Assembly: GCA_025677825.1 (NCBI GenBank) | Contig: JAIXMO010000011.1 | Span: 1 to 30,000, forward strand | Reading direction: 5' to 3' | DNA: 30,000 bases | Origin: Helicostylum pulchrum | Taxonomy: Eukaryota; Mucoromycota; Mucoromycetes; Mucorales; Mucoraceae | In this document: one piece after another, positions 10,871 through 20,483 of the stretch | Layout: each line of letters begins with the position of its first letter | Numbering within the stretch: position 1 is the first letter of the stretch | Program-made: the position numbers and the translations under genes | The notes under the pieces: generated by a model | Database searches by the model: none | Told to the model about the DNA's origin: nothing | The model's input: only the letters and a program-made list of their open reading frames with translations

Positions 10871-11948
10871 CTAATTCTTTTTGGATTGTTGCTTCTTTTG
10901 ATTATAAGTCATTCTATAAAAGTTAATAAACAAGACCAAGTAGGATGTTAAAATGGCACACCCAAAAGCTGCTGCACTTTCAGTTCCAGCGCATGTGCCA
11001 AAGTTGGGTAAAAATGGGTAGTATGTAAAAGCAAAGTAGGACCATGTAACCGTGTAAATAATAACCAGATCAATCACAAATTGGGTGATTTGCAAACTTG
11101 TCAAGTACTTTTTCCACCAAATCTTGGCTCCTGTAGCTGTACGGAAGTAGTAATAGTACATAAATACATGGACTGTCAAGTTGAGGATAATAGGAACCCA
11201 GGACTTTTTATAAAAAACTGTTATATTAGCAAAAAAAAAAAAAAAAAAAATTATTCTCTCCTCCGCTCAATTTATAATAACTTACCACAGTGGTTTTACC
11301 AACTAATTGTGTATAACATAAAGCCATTGTCATACTATGATGGAAGTAGTGCAAGAATTCTAGATATATAAAAAATTGCCATTATTACCTCCATACACAC
11401 ACTCATCTAAAAGAACCCTACTACTACTTACCAAGCTTCTTCTTCTTAATTACCAAAAATCCAGTATCAACCAACTCCCACCACTTTACCAAATAATTCA
11501 AATAATAGATCAATTCCAACTTGGAAGTCCAAGCATCTTCCGAGCAAATAGCGTGGTGAAATCCATGACGATATAATTGAGGAAACAATTGCTCGAACAA
11601 TAATGCTAATAACATACCAGACACAAGAGTCAAAAGTACATTATGGATTTGAAAGAAAAATTTGCAAGGTAATGGTTTACTGTTGTTCATCAAAGCACGT
11701 CCACCAAAAATAATTGTGAAATAAGTAATACATCCAACCATAACTGTAGTATATAAGAATTAGTTCTGATTCAAGGGGGGGATATAGGGGGGGGGGGGTT
11801 TACCTTCAGGCAAGGTGGAAAGTGGGGTATAACCTTGAACAAAAGTAAAGTCATTGGCAGAGTGACCAACCAAGGATGTATAGGCCTTATCAAAGTACTC
11901 AAATAATGAAATACCAAAAGGCCTATCAATACTGAATTCAATTGACAT
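10871..11948 (-). CDS. ELO: ELO-family very-long-chain/PUFA fatty acid elongase
   Basis: Exons on the minus strand are 11948-11804, 11743-11432, 11359-11286 and 11203-10871, giving 287 aa. The hallmark histidine box HYFHH (residues 156-160, sequence FLHYFHHSMTM) is assembled just after the intron 2 junction. Other ELO motifs are KWWELVDTGFLVIKKK before it and LNLTVHVFMYYYYF plus TSLQITQFVIDL after it. Several hydrophobic segments span the protein, and the tail KKQQSKKN is a likely lysine-based ER retrieval signal. The enzyme would condense malonyl-CoA with acyl-CoA in the ER membrane. The sequence does not decide between saturated and polyunsaturated substrates. Intron 1 contains runs of 12 and 7 C on the coding strand. 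Start and phases are well supported. Confidence 0.93.
11775..11798. repeat. G-run pair in ELO intron 1
   Basis: On the plus strand, a run of 7 G (11775-11781) and a run of 12 G (11787-11798) are separated by ATATA. The ELO transcript carries the complementary C runs, starting four bases into the intron after the GTAA of the 5' splice site. Confidence 0.9.
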
Positions 11949-13569
11949 TTTTTTTTCAGTAAGGTGCTTTTTTTTAAAAACAAGAAAAAAGAAGGGGAAA
12001 AAAAAAAAACTAAATTCAAATTTTCCATTTTAATCCGCAAAAAAAAAAAAAAAAAAAAAAAAACGGTAGCCCTGGCAGAAAATTAAAAAGGAAATTATGA
12101 TATCCACTCAACTGTTTGTGTCACAATCTGCGTTATAAAAAAAAAAAAGGATGTGCCTAATATTTGTTTTGTTGCTTCGAAAGGTTGAAAACGTGATAAC
12201 ATTCTTGTCTGTAGTATTTTTTTTTTAAAAAAAATGGGATTTCATTGTTTTTTTTTATATAAAAAAAAAGTTTACCTCCCCCCCTAGTTTTTTTTAACCA
12301 AGTATTTACGTCACATCAATATGCAATCATACAATTAATCATTATAACAATAAGCTATTCATTTTAACGACGCTCCTTTTCTAATACAGATCCCATGTTT
12401 GTGCCAGTACGGCTCTTCTCTCTCCTTACACGCTCTCCCTTTCCGCTTATACGTTACTCTAAAAATCTTCCCCTAATACACTATAATTTCTAACACCACT
12501 TGTCAAAAAAACTATCCGACTTTTTTTTACCATCATCTTCCATAACATATATCCCTTCGAGAAAGAAAAGAAGGGTCCATCTTGGAACTCCGTGCATTTT
12601 TGCTTTGAAAAAAAAAATTGATTATGAAAGAGAGAAAAGTCTAAAAAGTTTCATCTTTATACTTTTTCAGTTAATTTCTTATGTAATAATATTACGGTAT
12701 ATACGTGTTACATATAAACTCACGGACCAAACAAAAACAAAAAAAACCTCTCTCTTTCTCTCTTTTTTTTTACGTAAGTGCATTTTCCACTTTGCAAAGA
12801 ACGTGGAAACGAAATCTTTTTTTGCATTCTAGGCTCTCTTACAATTGAACTGTCTTGCAATGTGCTACCTAAAGTCAATTAATTGGGGCTGATTACGCTT
12901 CGGGATTGCATTAAATTTTTCTGCTAAAAGAGATTTAAAAATGTTTATGTAAAACGCGTAAATAAGCTTTTTATACTTGTCTTATAATATAAATAGACAG
13001 AAAAATGCGTAATCAATTTAACATAATTGATGCATTTTAACGAGAAAAAAAATTCATCTCTAGTGTAACCCTCCCATTTTTTTTTTATATCTGTTTCCAA
13101 CATCTCAATCTTATACACGTATTTGTTACTAAAAAAGATCATTACCTAAGTACGTGTAAAATTATAATTTAGAAAAACAAAACATGCTGTTACACAGGAA
13201 GCATTTACACTTTAAATACATGTTTCTCTCACAGTGAATGAGCATAGTTACCTTTTTTTTTAAAAAAAAAAGAACAAATAGAACAAAATGAAAAAAGGTT
13301 ATATACACGCATTTCATCCATGCTGTTTTCCTATTCTATCTTATTCGTTGTTAATAAAAAGAACAGTGTACAAAAGGGAAAGGCAAGGACGGAGTCCTAA
13401 ACAAAATCGAAGAAAATAGGAACAGTTGTATACTTTAACTTTAATATATTTCATTTAAGGCATTTAATACCTTGACTCATTCTGTTTTCTTATCTCTTCT
13501 TTTTCATTTCCTTTCCCTTTTTTTTTTTTTGTTGTTAACTTAAAAATCTTCAGCTTCCCTCCAGTTCTT
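11949..13569. other. Intergenic region between ELO and methyltransferase
   Basis: About 1.6 kb, the promoter side of both divergent genes. It holds long A and T runs, including 23 A at about 12041-12063 and paired T-then-A tracts near 12217-12234 and 13253-13271, plus a CT-rich patch around 12415-12440. Short open frames here encode low-complexity peptides with no family resemblance. No tRNA or snRNA signature was seen. Confidence 0.55.
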
Positions 13570-14787
13570 ATGAAAACTAACCAAGCACTTCGAACATTTA
13601 CTTCAGAAGAAGAAGAAGCTACCTTTCAAGACGACTTTATTTCTGAAGAAGGTCCTACTCATTCCGGAAGAACGTACCATAACGTTGATAGTTCTGCGTA
13701 TTGGATGCCAAGAGATGAAGAAGAGCAATTGCGATTAACTGGTGTAAGTAGAATTATGTCCCAGTAAACCCATCATACTCGGAATTAACCTCTTTCTTTA
13801 ATGCAGTCCCATTTTGCCGCCAAAGAAGTATTTAAAGGGTACACACATGCTAAATCAAAACAAATGATTATCACATTATACTTATATATATAAATATAGA
13901 AACTTTTTACCCCAGGTAGAAGACTACATTTCGTTTGAAAAGGGTGTCGATTGTCTTGATATTGGATGTGGCCCTGGTACTTTCTTAATGGATATGGCAC
14001 AAGATTACCCCAAATCAAACTTTGTTGGCATTGATATTGCCGCCATGGTAAACATTAATTTTAAATTACCTAATGTTTCCTTTGCGTTGGGTAACGTGCT
14101 TGAGGGATTGCATTTCCCCGATAATAGTTTTGAGTATATTCAACTTCGTGTCTTTGTTAATGCGTTAAGAAAAGATGAGTGGCCAGTTGCATTAAAAGAA
14201 ATTCATCGTCTTTTGAAGCCCGGTGGGTGTGTTGGGTTCTTTGAATATGAGCCTAGAGTACGTATACTTGATATATACAAAACAAGTGCTAATTATCTTT
14301 CTTCTGTGTGTAAAATAGGAAACTGGTAGTGAAGATTGTAAAAAAGTTTTCAGAGCAGGTAATATTAATCTTCTTTTAAACGAAAATAAATAAATAATTA
14401 AATTAAATTTTCTAGTTGTCAAGTTAATGGAGTATCACCATCAAGAACCTTTAGCCGGTCACAAGTTAAAAGAATGGGTAGTTGAAGCCGGAATGGAACA
14501 CGTAGTTACAGTAGAAAACGCTATTGATTGCGGTAAAATATGATATTAATTGTTATAACCGTGTACTAAATAAGTTTAACTTATTAGGACCTGATACTGG
14601 AAGTGCAAAAAGATGGAGATGGATCTGGTCTCAATCTTGTACATCTATGGGCCCTTACCTTTCTCCTTTATTGGATGTTAAATTCGAAGATTGGCCTCAA
14701 TTCTTGAACAATCATATGAACGATATGGTAAGATCTCATGGCCATATTACCATTGTTCGTTCTGTTGCACGTAAACCATTAAACTAA
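13570..14787 (+). CDS. SAM-dependent class I methyltransferase
   Basis: Six exons: 13570-13743, 13807-13838, 13900-14257, 14319-14358, 14416-14532 and 14588-14787, giving 306 aa. SAM-binding motif I is CLDIGCGPGTF at about residues 87-97. The acidic post-I position is NFVGIDIAAM. Later motifs are FEYIQLRVFVNAL and the LKPGGCVGFFEYE loop. This is the Methyltransf_11/25 fold, most like the fungal family of stand-alone small-molecule methyltransferases (UbiE/LaeA-like). Substrate and pathway cannot be read from the sequence. The acceptor for exon 3 was chosen at 13899|13900, because the later AG at 13914 breaks the frame while the chosen one gives KGNFLPQVED, a common pre-motif sequence. Exons 2 and 4 are only 32 and 40 nt. 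The coordinates of exon 5 rest on frame continuity. Confidence 0.88.
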
Positions 14788-15090
14788 AACCTTAAAAAAA
14801 ACCCCTAACTCTTTTTATGACAATTTTTTTTTCCTTTATGACTTTTTTTTTTTTACTTAATAAAAAAAAACCTTATTTATGCTATATATTCAACTCTAAA
14901 GGACGTGCACAGGTTCTTTCTCACGTACATGCAATCATCTATTTTTTTTTTCTTGGGGCGCGATTTTTTGATCTGGAACTGCATTGGCAGTCACTTTCCC
15001 TCTTATCTTTTTTTTTTAATAATTATAATTTTACCACACTAGTCGTAACTGTTTCTTCCCCTTCTCCCGAACTTTTCTCACCAACTCACT
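14788..15090 (+). other. Short intergenic region before the mitochondrial carrier
   Basis: T-rich 3' flank of the methyltransferase, then a pyrimidine-rich leader of the carrier ending in TTCTCACCAACTCACT before the ATG at 15091. Nothing else is apparent. Confidence 0.5.
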
Positions 15091-16410
15091 ATGGCTGCTG
15101 TAACTCAAGAGAAGAAGCCTGCTATTCCAAAGTTTGCTCAAGATTTAATTGCTGGTACTATTGGTGGTTGGGCTCAAGTTGTCGTTGGTAAGTTTTTTTT
15201 TGTGTTAAAAAAAGTTTGACATTTCATAAAGACATTTCGCTCGGGGAATCTTATATTTTTCTTTCAGGTCATCCCGCCGATACTATCAAAGTTCGTTTAC
15301 AAACACAGCCTTCGCCTCCTATTTATAGTAGTGCTATGGACTGTGTTCGTAAATTAATCAAGGAAGAAGGTGTAAGTGTTAATTTTATAAAGAATAAAGT
15401 TTTAATTTATTGTTCCTTAAAAAAAAAAAATTTAAACTTTCTTTTTTAAATGACAGGCTAAAGGTCTTTATCGTGGTGTTATGTCACCTTTAGCTGGTAT
15501 TGGTTTTTGGTAAAAAGAAAAAAAAAAGAAATGAAAAAAGAAAAGTTTAATTTATATGGTATTATTAGTAATGCCGTCATGTTTATGGCGAATGGGCATT
15601 CTAGACGTTTGTTACAAAACGGAGATGAAAAGAAGGTTTTATCTATTGGTAAAAAAAAAAAAAAAGAAAAAAAAAAGGGGAAAAAAAAGCTAATATAATA
15701 TCCGTAGTTGAAATCGGTCTTGCTGGTTCAATGGCTGGTTCCGTCATGGCCTTTTTGAATTGTCCTATTGAACTTTTAAAGGTCAAGTTACAAACTCAAG
15801 ATCCTAAAGGTATTATTGCTGCCAACGGTAAGCATGAGCCCGCCGTAAGTTATTTTTTTTTTTTTAAAAAAAAAAAAGAGTAGTGTATACTTATTTATTT
15901 TTTTACAGTATAAGGGTGTTATTGATTGTGGTGTTCGTACTGTTCGCGCTCAAGGATTTATGGGTATTTACCGTGGTATGGGAATTACATTGTTGAGAGA
16001 TACACCTAGTTACTTTGCTTATTTTGGTAAGAAAACAAATACACTTTTATTTTACATGCCCATGAACTAACAAATTTTTCTTTTCTGTAGTTGGTTATGA
16101 GGGAATTAAGCGCATCATCCAATACACAAAGCCTGATGGCCAATTAACCACTTTCGATTTATTGATGGCTGGTGGTTTATCCGGTTTCGCTGCTTGGGTT
16201 CCTGCCTATCCTCAAGATGTCATCAAGAGTAACTACCAAAACGATCTTCGTTACAAGTCTTATCGTGAAGTCGCAAAGACTTTATACAAGGCTGCTGGTC
16301 CTAAAGCTTTTATTAACGGTATTGGTCCTACTCTTGTCAGAGCTTTCCCTGCTAATGCTGCCACTTTCTTTGCTTATGAAATGGCTATGGATGCTATGAG
16401 TAAAATGTAG
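15091..16410 (+). CDS. Mitochondrial carrier (SLC25) protein
   Basis: Seven exons: 15091-15187, 15268-15371, 15457-15509, 15569-15648, 15708-15844, 15909-16026 and 16091-16410, giving 302 aa. There are three tandem ~100-residue carrier repeats with signatures [26 protein letters not shown] and [11 protein letters not shown]. Each is followed by an EG/QG..YRG-type motif ([34 protein letters not shown]). Length and layout match inner-membrane solute carriers. The third signature and the overall look resemble the carnitine/ornithine/Ymc1 branch (SLC25A20, A15, A29), but the substrate is not settled. At the exon 3-4 junction, TG|T makes a Cys within GIGFCNAVMF. The intron 5 acceptor lies downstream of a striking T13-A12 tract. 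Confidence 0.92.
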
Positions 16411-16452
16411 ATTATTTTTTTTTTATCTATAGAAGAAAATAAATAAAAAAGT

Positions 16453-18196
16453 ATGTTTGTTTTCATACATTGTAAGATTACCGTACAGTCTTCTTTTTTC
16501 CAGCTTAGCTTTTGGGGTAACTTTTTTCAGCTAGACCAAGAAATTATGGTAATTCCTCTACACAATTAACAGACGACAAATTTGAATGCCCGTGTTGTGA
16601 AAAGAGTTTCTCGTCACTCAATGAACTTGGTACACACATCTATGTTCATTCAAATACGGACAATAGGTAAGTAGCAAATAACTACAAGCTGTGTAAGCAC
16701 TTTTTTTTTAATGAACTTGTTTATACTATAAACAGTAGTGAAAACGAATCCGAAGATGAAGAAAACGAGTCAGAAGAAATACGCGCTAGTATGAAAATAC
16801 CGACACAGTCTGCCATTTCTGAAAATATAATGAAGACCGAAATTAATATTAACCGAAGAGAATACGAAGAGTCGATATTGTACGCTTGCAAACAGCTTAA
16901 TAAGAGCAGGAAGGAGCAAGATAAAACACTATGGATTGTCGATAATCTTGGCTTGGAACCTTTCTCAGTAATAAATAGCGAGGGTGTAGAGCGAAATGCT
17001 CTGATGCATATGGATTTAATTCCAGATGTCACAAGCTCACATATTAAAAATACCTGTGAACCAAAATCTATGTCAGCGAAACGAAAATGGGATGCAATTA
17101 GCAGCTGTCATCCTGTTAATTCAGATATGACACTTCGTTTCATTATTCACAGCTCTCCATTCAACAAAATATTGTCTGGCAGTCATTTTGTAGACTGGAT
17201 AATAGTGTTTGTATTATATAAAAAGAGATCTGAGGATTATAAGAATCCTGTTCTAAGATTGTATTTATACCATTTTACCAAAGAGACACCAAGTATTTTT
17301 AGTAAGCTATATTCATTAGTGTTGTAGTGAATCTAGGTGAAACGATAGTAGTGAACCTATATTTGTATAAATAAACATATATCTGTATTTGATATAAATA
17401 CGGAGTAGTTAGATATTTAGTTTTAATAATTACTTTTAATCTTTGATGAATTAGCAGATTTGTTGAATCATGATTGGGACGTCTGTCCACAGGTGCGATT
17501 TTCAAGTAGCCAGTTACTAGCTGGTGCTCTTTTTTATAATAGTATTAGCAAAGAAGCTGTTTTACTTAATACAGTAGAGGTATACGGACGGCGCAAATCA
17601 GTAGATAGCCATTGGGAAACGTTTAAAAATTCAAAGGGAGGACTTCCTGATACTTCGTTACCACCACCAGTAACAACGAAGTACGCAAATGTTTGGCCAA
17701 CGATAATGCACGACAATGATGGAAAGAAAGTCGTTATTGGAACTCAAACGATCAACGCATTAATTACTTTTTCGATCAGAATTGATAATACATCAAAAAT
17801 TAAAGTATCACTTGGATCCAATGTATCTAATTTCGACATAAAAGGTATCGAAGAATCGCAGAACATGTCTATCAACCTTGATAAAAAATCAATTGATAAG
17901 GCAATCGTATTAAGTAATGATGAGAATTGTAAATACATTGAAGGATTCAACATACTTTACCAACTACGACAGGTCAGAACAAAGTTTCACATGCCATCGA
18001 CGTACACGGCATGTCCTCTCTGTAACGCTATTTTTTTTTTAATAGTTAGTTTTTTTATATGAATAAACAATACATTATTACTATTGGGCCATTTTTAGAG
18101 TTTCTTCTGAAAATCGTTTCCAAAGAATTACTTAATGCGGCATTAGACGATTTTATTTTAGTTGAAAGCCCACAAAGAAATCGAATGATGTTTTGA
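16453..18196 (+). CDS. Orphan C2H2 zinc-finger protein, lineage-specific
   Basis: Best model: exons 16453-16471, 16531-16666, 16736-17301, 17458-17972 and 18050-18196, giving 460 aa. The only recognisable domain is one classical C2H2 finger (FECPCCEKSFSSLNELGTHI, then YVH; C-x2-C-x12-H-x3-H) near residue 25-50. A Ser/Glu acidic stretch follows, then a long region of unknown fold (KRKWDAISSCHPVN, FNKILSGSHFVDWIIVF, YANVWPTIMHDNDGKKVV). The first 19-nt exon is tentative. The C-terminus has two options. Splicing at 17973-18049 gives a protein-like end (YIITIGPFLEFLLKIVSKEL, closing at 18196). Reading through stops at 18062 with a poorer tail. Single Zn finger plus unknown region suggests a DNA-binding or domesticated mobile-element protein, without proof. 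The gene begins only 42 bp after the carrier stop. Confidence 0.6.
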
Positions 18197-18932
18197 AAGC
18201 TTTTGCTACTAGGTATATCAAACTAACCACGAAAAAAAAAAAGAGTAAAAATAGGTTTATTACTTTCAAAAGTCTGTTAAAAGCTACTAGTGGTATTTTG
18301 GATTACAGGTTTACTATTAAACCAATACAATGGCGTATACGGTACCTGTATTAAAACGAGATGAATAAATGGGGTAGCGCGTGATCACCAAACAGATATG
18401 ATAGGTTCAATATTTAAAAAGCCTAGCGTTACATATTATATTGATTCTTTTTAAAAAATTATTTGAAACCAAATATACAAAAAAAAAAAGGTGGGGGGGG
18501 GGAGGTCGTGCTTGATTGAAAGGTTTTTTAAGCAACCGTGCACTTTCTTTTAATAACAGAGTGAGCGATTAAAGTTATTTGAGATCTTCTCCGGTAAAAA
18601 GATTGGAAATGTGTGTGTAACAAAAAGATACAGAATTAAAATCAGGTGAGACTACATATATTTAAAAATGTTAGTATATCATGTTTATAAACAAAAAGTT
18701 TAAAAGGTACTTTTCACGTTTTATATGGACATGATAGTATTATTGTCATGCAGTGTGTTTTTGACTTTGAAGCTAAAACCAAACCGTTTAATATAAAAAT
18801 AATTAATGAGTAATGGTAACACACAGATTTAATAGAGGCCTTTGAAATAAAAAGTGATGTATTTACAGAAATTTTTATTATTTTTAGAAGTTTAATAAGT
18901 ATGTATGAATGTATGCAAAAAGTAGGTTATTA
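18197..18932. other. AT-rich gap, no gene seen
   Basis: About 740 bases between the 3' ends of the zinc-finger gene (+) and the CAP-Gly gene (-). It contains an A run followed by a G9 run (GTGGGGGGGGG, about 18491-18503). No open frame with support, no tRNA and no direct repeat was noticed. It probably holds both 3' UTRs. Confidence 0.5.
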
Positions 18933-20000
18933 TTAGGAAATAAGATGATGTTTTTGATTTGATAAAATAGAACAATGAATGACATCGTGACCCTGCTTAT
19001 CACATAAGGGACAGTGCAGATCTTGATCTTCTTCTTCTTCTTCTTCTTCTTCTTCCTCCTCAATAGGCGTATCTAACCTCGTAAATGACCACCTACTGCT
19101 ATTGTTGGTATTATCGTTTGATGTTTTTAATTGAAATTTTAGTGCCTTTAATTCACTTGTAATTTTATAGTTATTTTGCCGCTCTCTTTTTAATGACTGA
19201 ACAAGATCAACCTGTTTATCCATTTTATTTTGTAATACATTTTCCAATACGTTAATATCCTGCAGAAACAGTTGAATTTGCTGATGATGCGATTGCTGTA
19301 ATTTTTGATTATCAAATTGTAATTGATTTAGTGTTGATTCGTACGATTCAATTGCCTCTAGTCCAGCTAGTCTTAAATCGTTTTGTTCTAATTGCAATTC
19401 CTTTACTTTGCTTCTTTCCGATGTTACCATAGACTCTAATATCTCTATACTGTCCATTCCAGCCTTCTTTACTTCAATCACGGTTTGTTCCAAGAACTGT
19501 ATTCGGTTATTTGAGCATTGATTTACTTGCTTTAGCATCTTATTTTCTGCTTCTAGAGCATCAATTCGCTTTTTGAGTAACAATATTTCATTGTCTTCTG
19601 ATAATATTACCTTTTTCGGTAAAGGAGGTAATACACGTATAGGAGATGATAATTTAGATGAATTTGATCTATGCGGTGTTAATGGTCTGTTGTGTAGAGA
19701 TGTATAATGTTGTTGTTTTAAGACTTTACTGGCCAATATAAATAAACCAGTGTTTGCGGGACAAATAAAGTAACGCTGACTACAATTACAGAGTTTAGTT
19801 TAGTCTTTTTTTCTTTTTTTCAAATGCTCTAAAAAAAACGTGTTTTACTATTTTACCCATCGACAGATCCATCGTTCTTTCCTAGACCAACACAATCCAA
19901 TTCAATACCAGCCCAGGTACCACTTTTAAATTTTGTTGTACCAATAAATCGTATTATGCCATGTAACGAATTAATTTGCACTCTATCTCCTGTGCGTAAC

Positions 20001-20031
<31 letters not shown>

Positions 20032-20116
20032 GCTGCTGCTGCTGTAATGTTGGTGCAGGCGTAGAACGTGAGGATAATAAAGGCTTTTTAGAATCAATCC
20101 ATGCCCTTGCTGACAT
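18933..20116 (-). CDS. CLIP-170/Bik1/Tip1-like CAP-Gly microtubule plus-end protein
   Basis: Exons on the minus strand are 20116-19857 and 19779-18933, giving 368 aa. After 15 consecutive Gln (residues 25-39), a CAP-Gly domain covers about residues 41-107. It carries the tubulin/EB-tail-binding GKNDG signature at 79-83 and closes across the intron as DGSVDGQRYF..CPANTGLF. A long coiled coil follows (about residues 150-330; KKRIDALEAENKMLKQ). Then comes a Glu run and a C-terminal zinc knuckle CPLCDKQGHDVIHC (C-x2-C-x4-H-x4-C). This order is that of CLIP-170. Such proteins ride growing microtubule ends and recruit dynein/dynactin or cell-end factors. There is one CAP-Gly and one knuckle, and it is shorter than Bik1 (440 aa) and Tip1 (461 aa). 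The gene is divergent from the decapping-activator gene. Confidence 0.9.
20000..20044 (-). repeat. CAA/CAG trinucleotide tract encoding 15 Gln
   Basis: Fifteen Gln codons just before the CAP-Gly domain. CAG codons cluster at the 5' end and CAA codons fill most of the rest. Mixed codons should slow slippage relative to a pure repeat. Confidence 0.97.
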
Positions 20117-20483
20117 ACTTGAAAAGTAAAAAAAAAAAGGTTATTAAGAAAAAGAAGGAATATAATAATTTTAATTACAAAAAAACGAGACTCTTTTTAT
20201 ACCCTTTTTTTTTTTTTTTTTTTTATTAGGAGAACTAAAAATGAACACAAGCAACAAAGTACAACTTCACCGGCACACTACAAAAATATATAAAGGGCTT
20301 TTTTTTTCTTTCTTATCTTCCCCGACAAACGTGGCCAGTCATCCAAATATCTCACTCGTTTATATATAAAAAAACTTTTTTTTTTTTTTTTTCCCGTTTT
20401 CCTCCTTTTTTCTTCTCTTCTCTTTTTTCACCTATTTTACTTTTTTCGCTTATTTCCGTCTTCTTTCTAATAATTATAATTAA
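20117..20483. promoter_or_regulatory. Divergent promoter region, CLIP-like (-) and Edc1-like (+)
   Basis: These 367 bases separate two start codons. A T-run of over 20 bases spans about 20203-20224. A TATATATAAAA sequence lies near 20361-20371, followed by a T run and a strongly CT-rich leader up to the + strand ATG. This looks like a rightward core promoter with a pyrimidine-rich initiation zone. No named factor site is recognised. Confidence 0.5.

Noticed and set aside
12500..12832. 110-codon plus-strand frame in the ELO-methyltransferase gap
   Set aside because: It consists of low-complexity Phe/Lys/Leu runs from T- and A-rich DNA, with no motif.
14416..14422. Shift of the methyltransferase exon 5 boundary by one base
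   Set aside because: A one-base later start would break the frame. The position used (14416) keeps phase with exons 4 and 6 and agrees with flanking frames.
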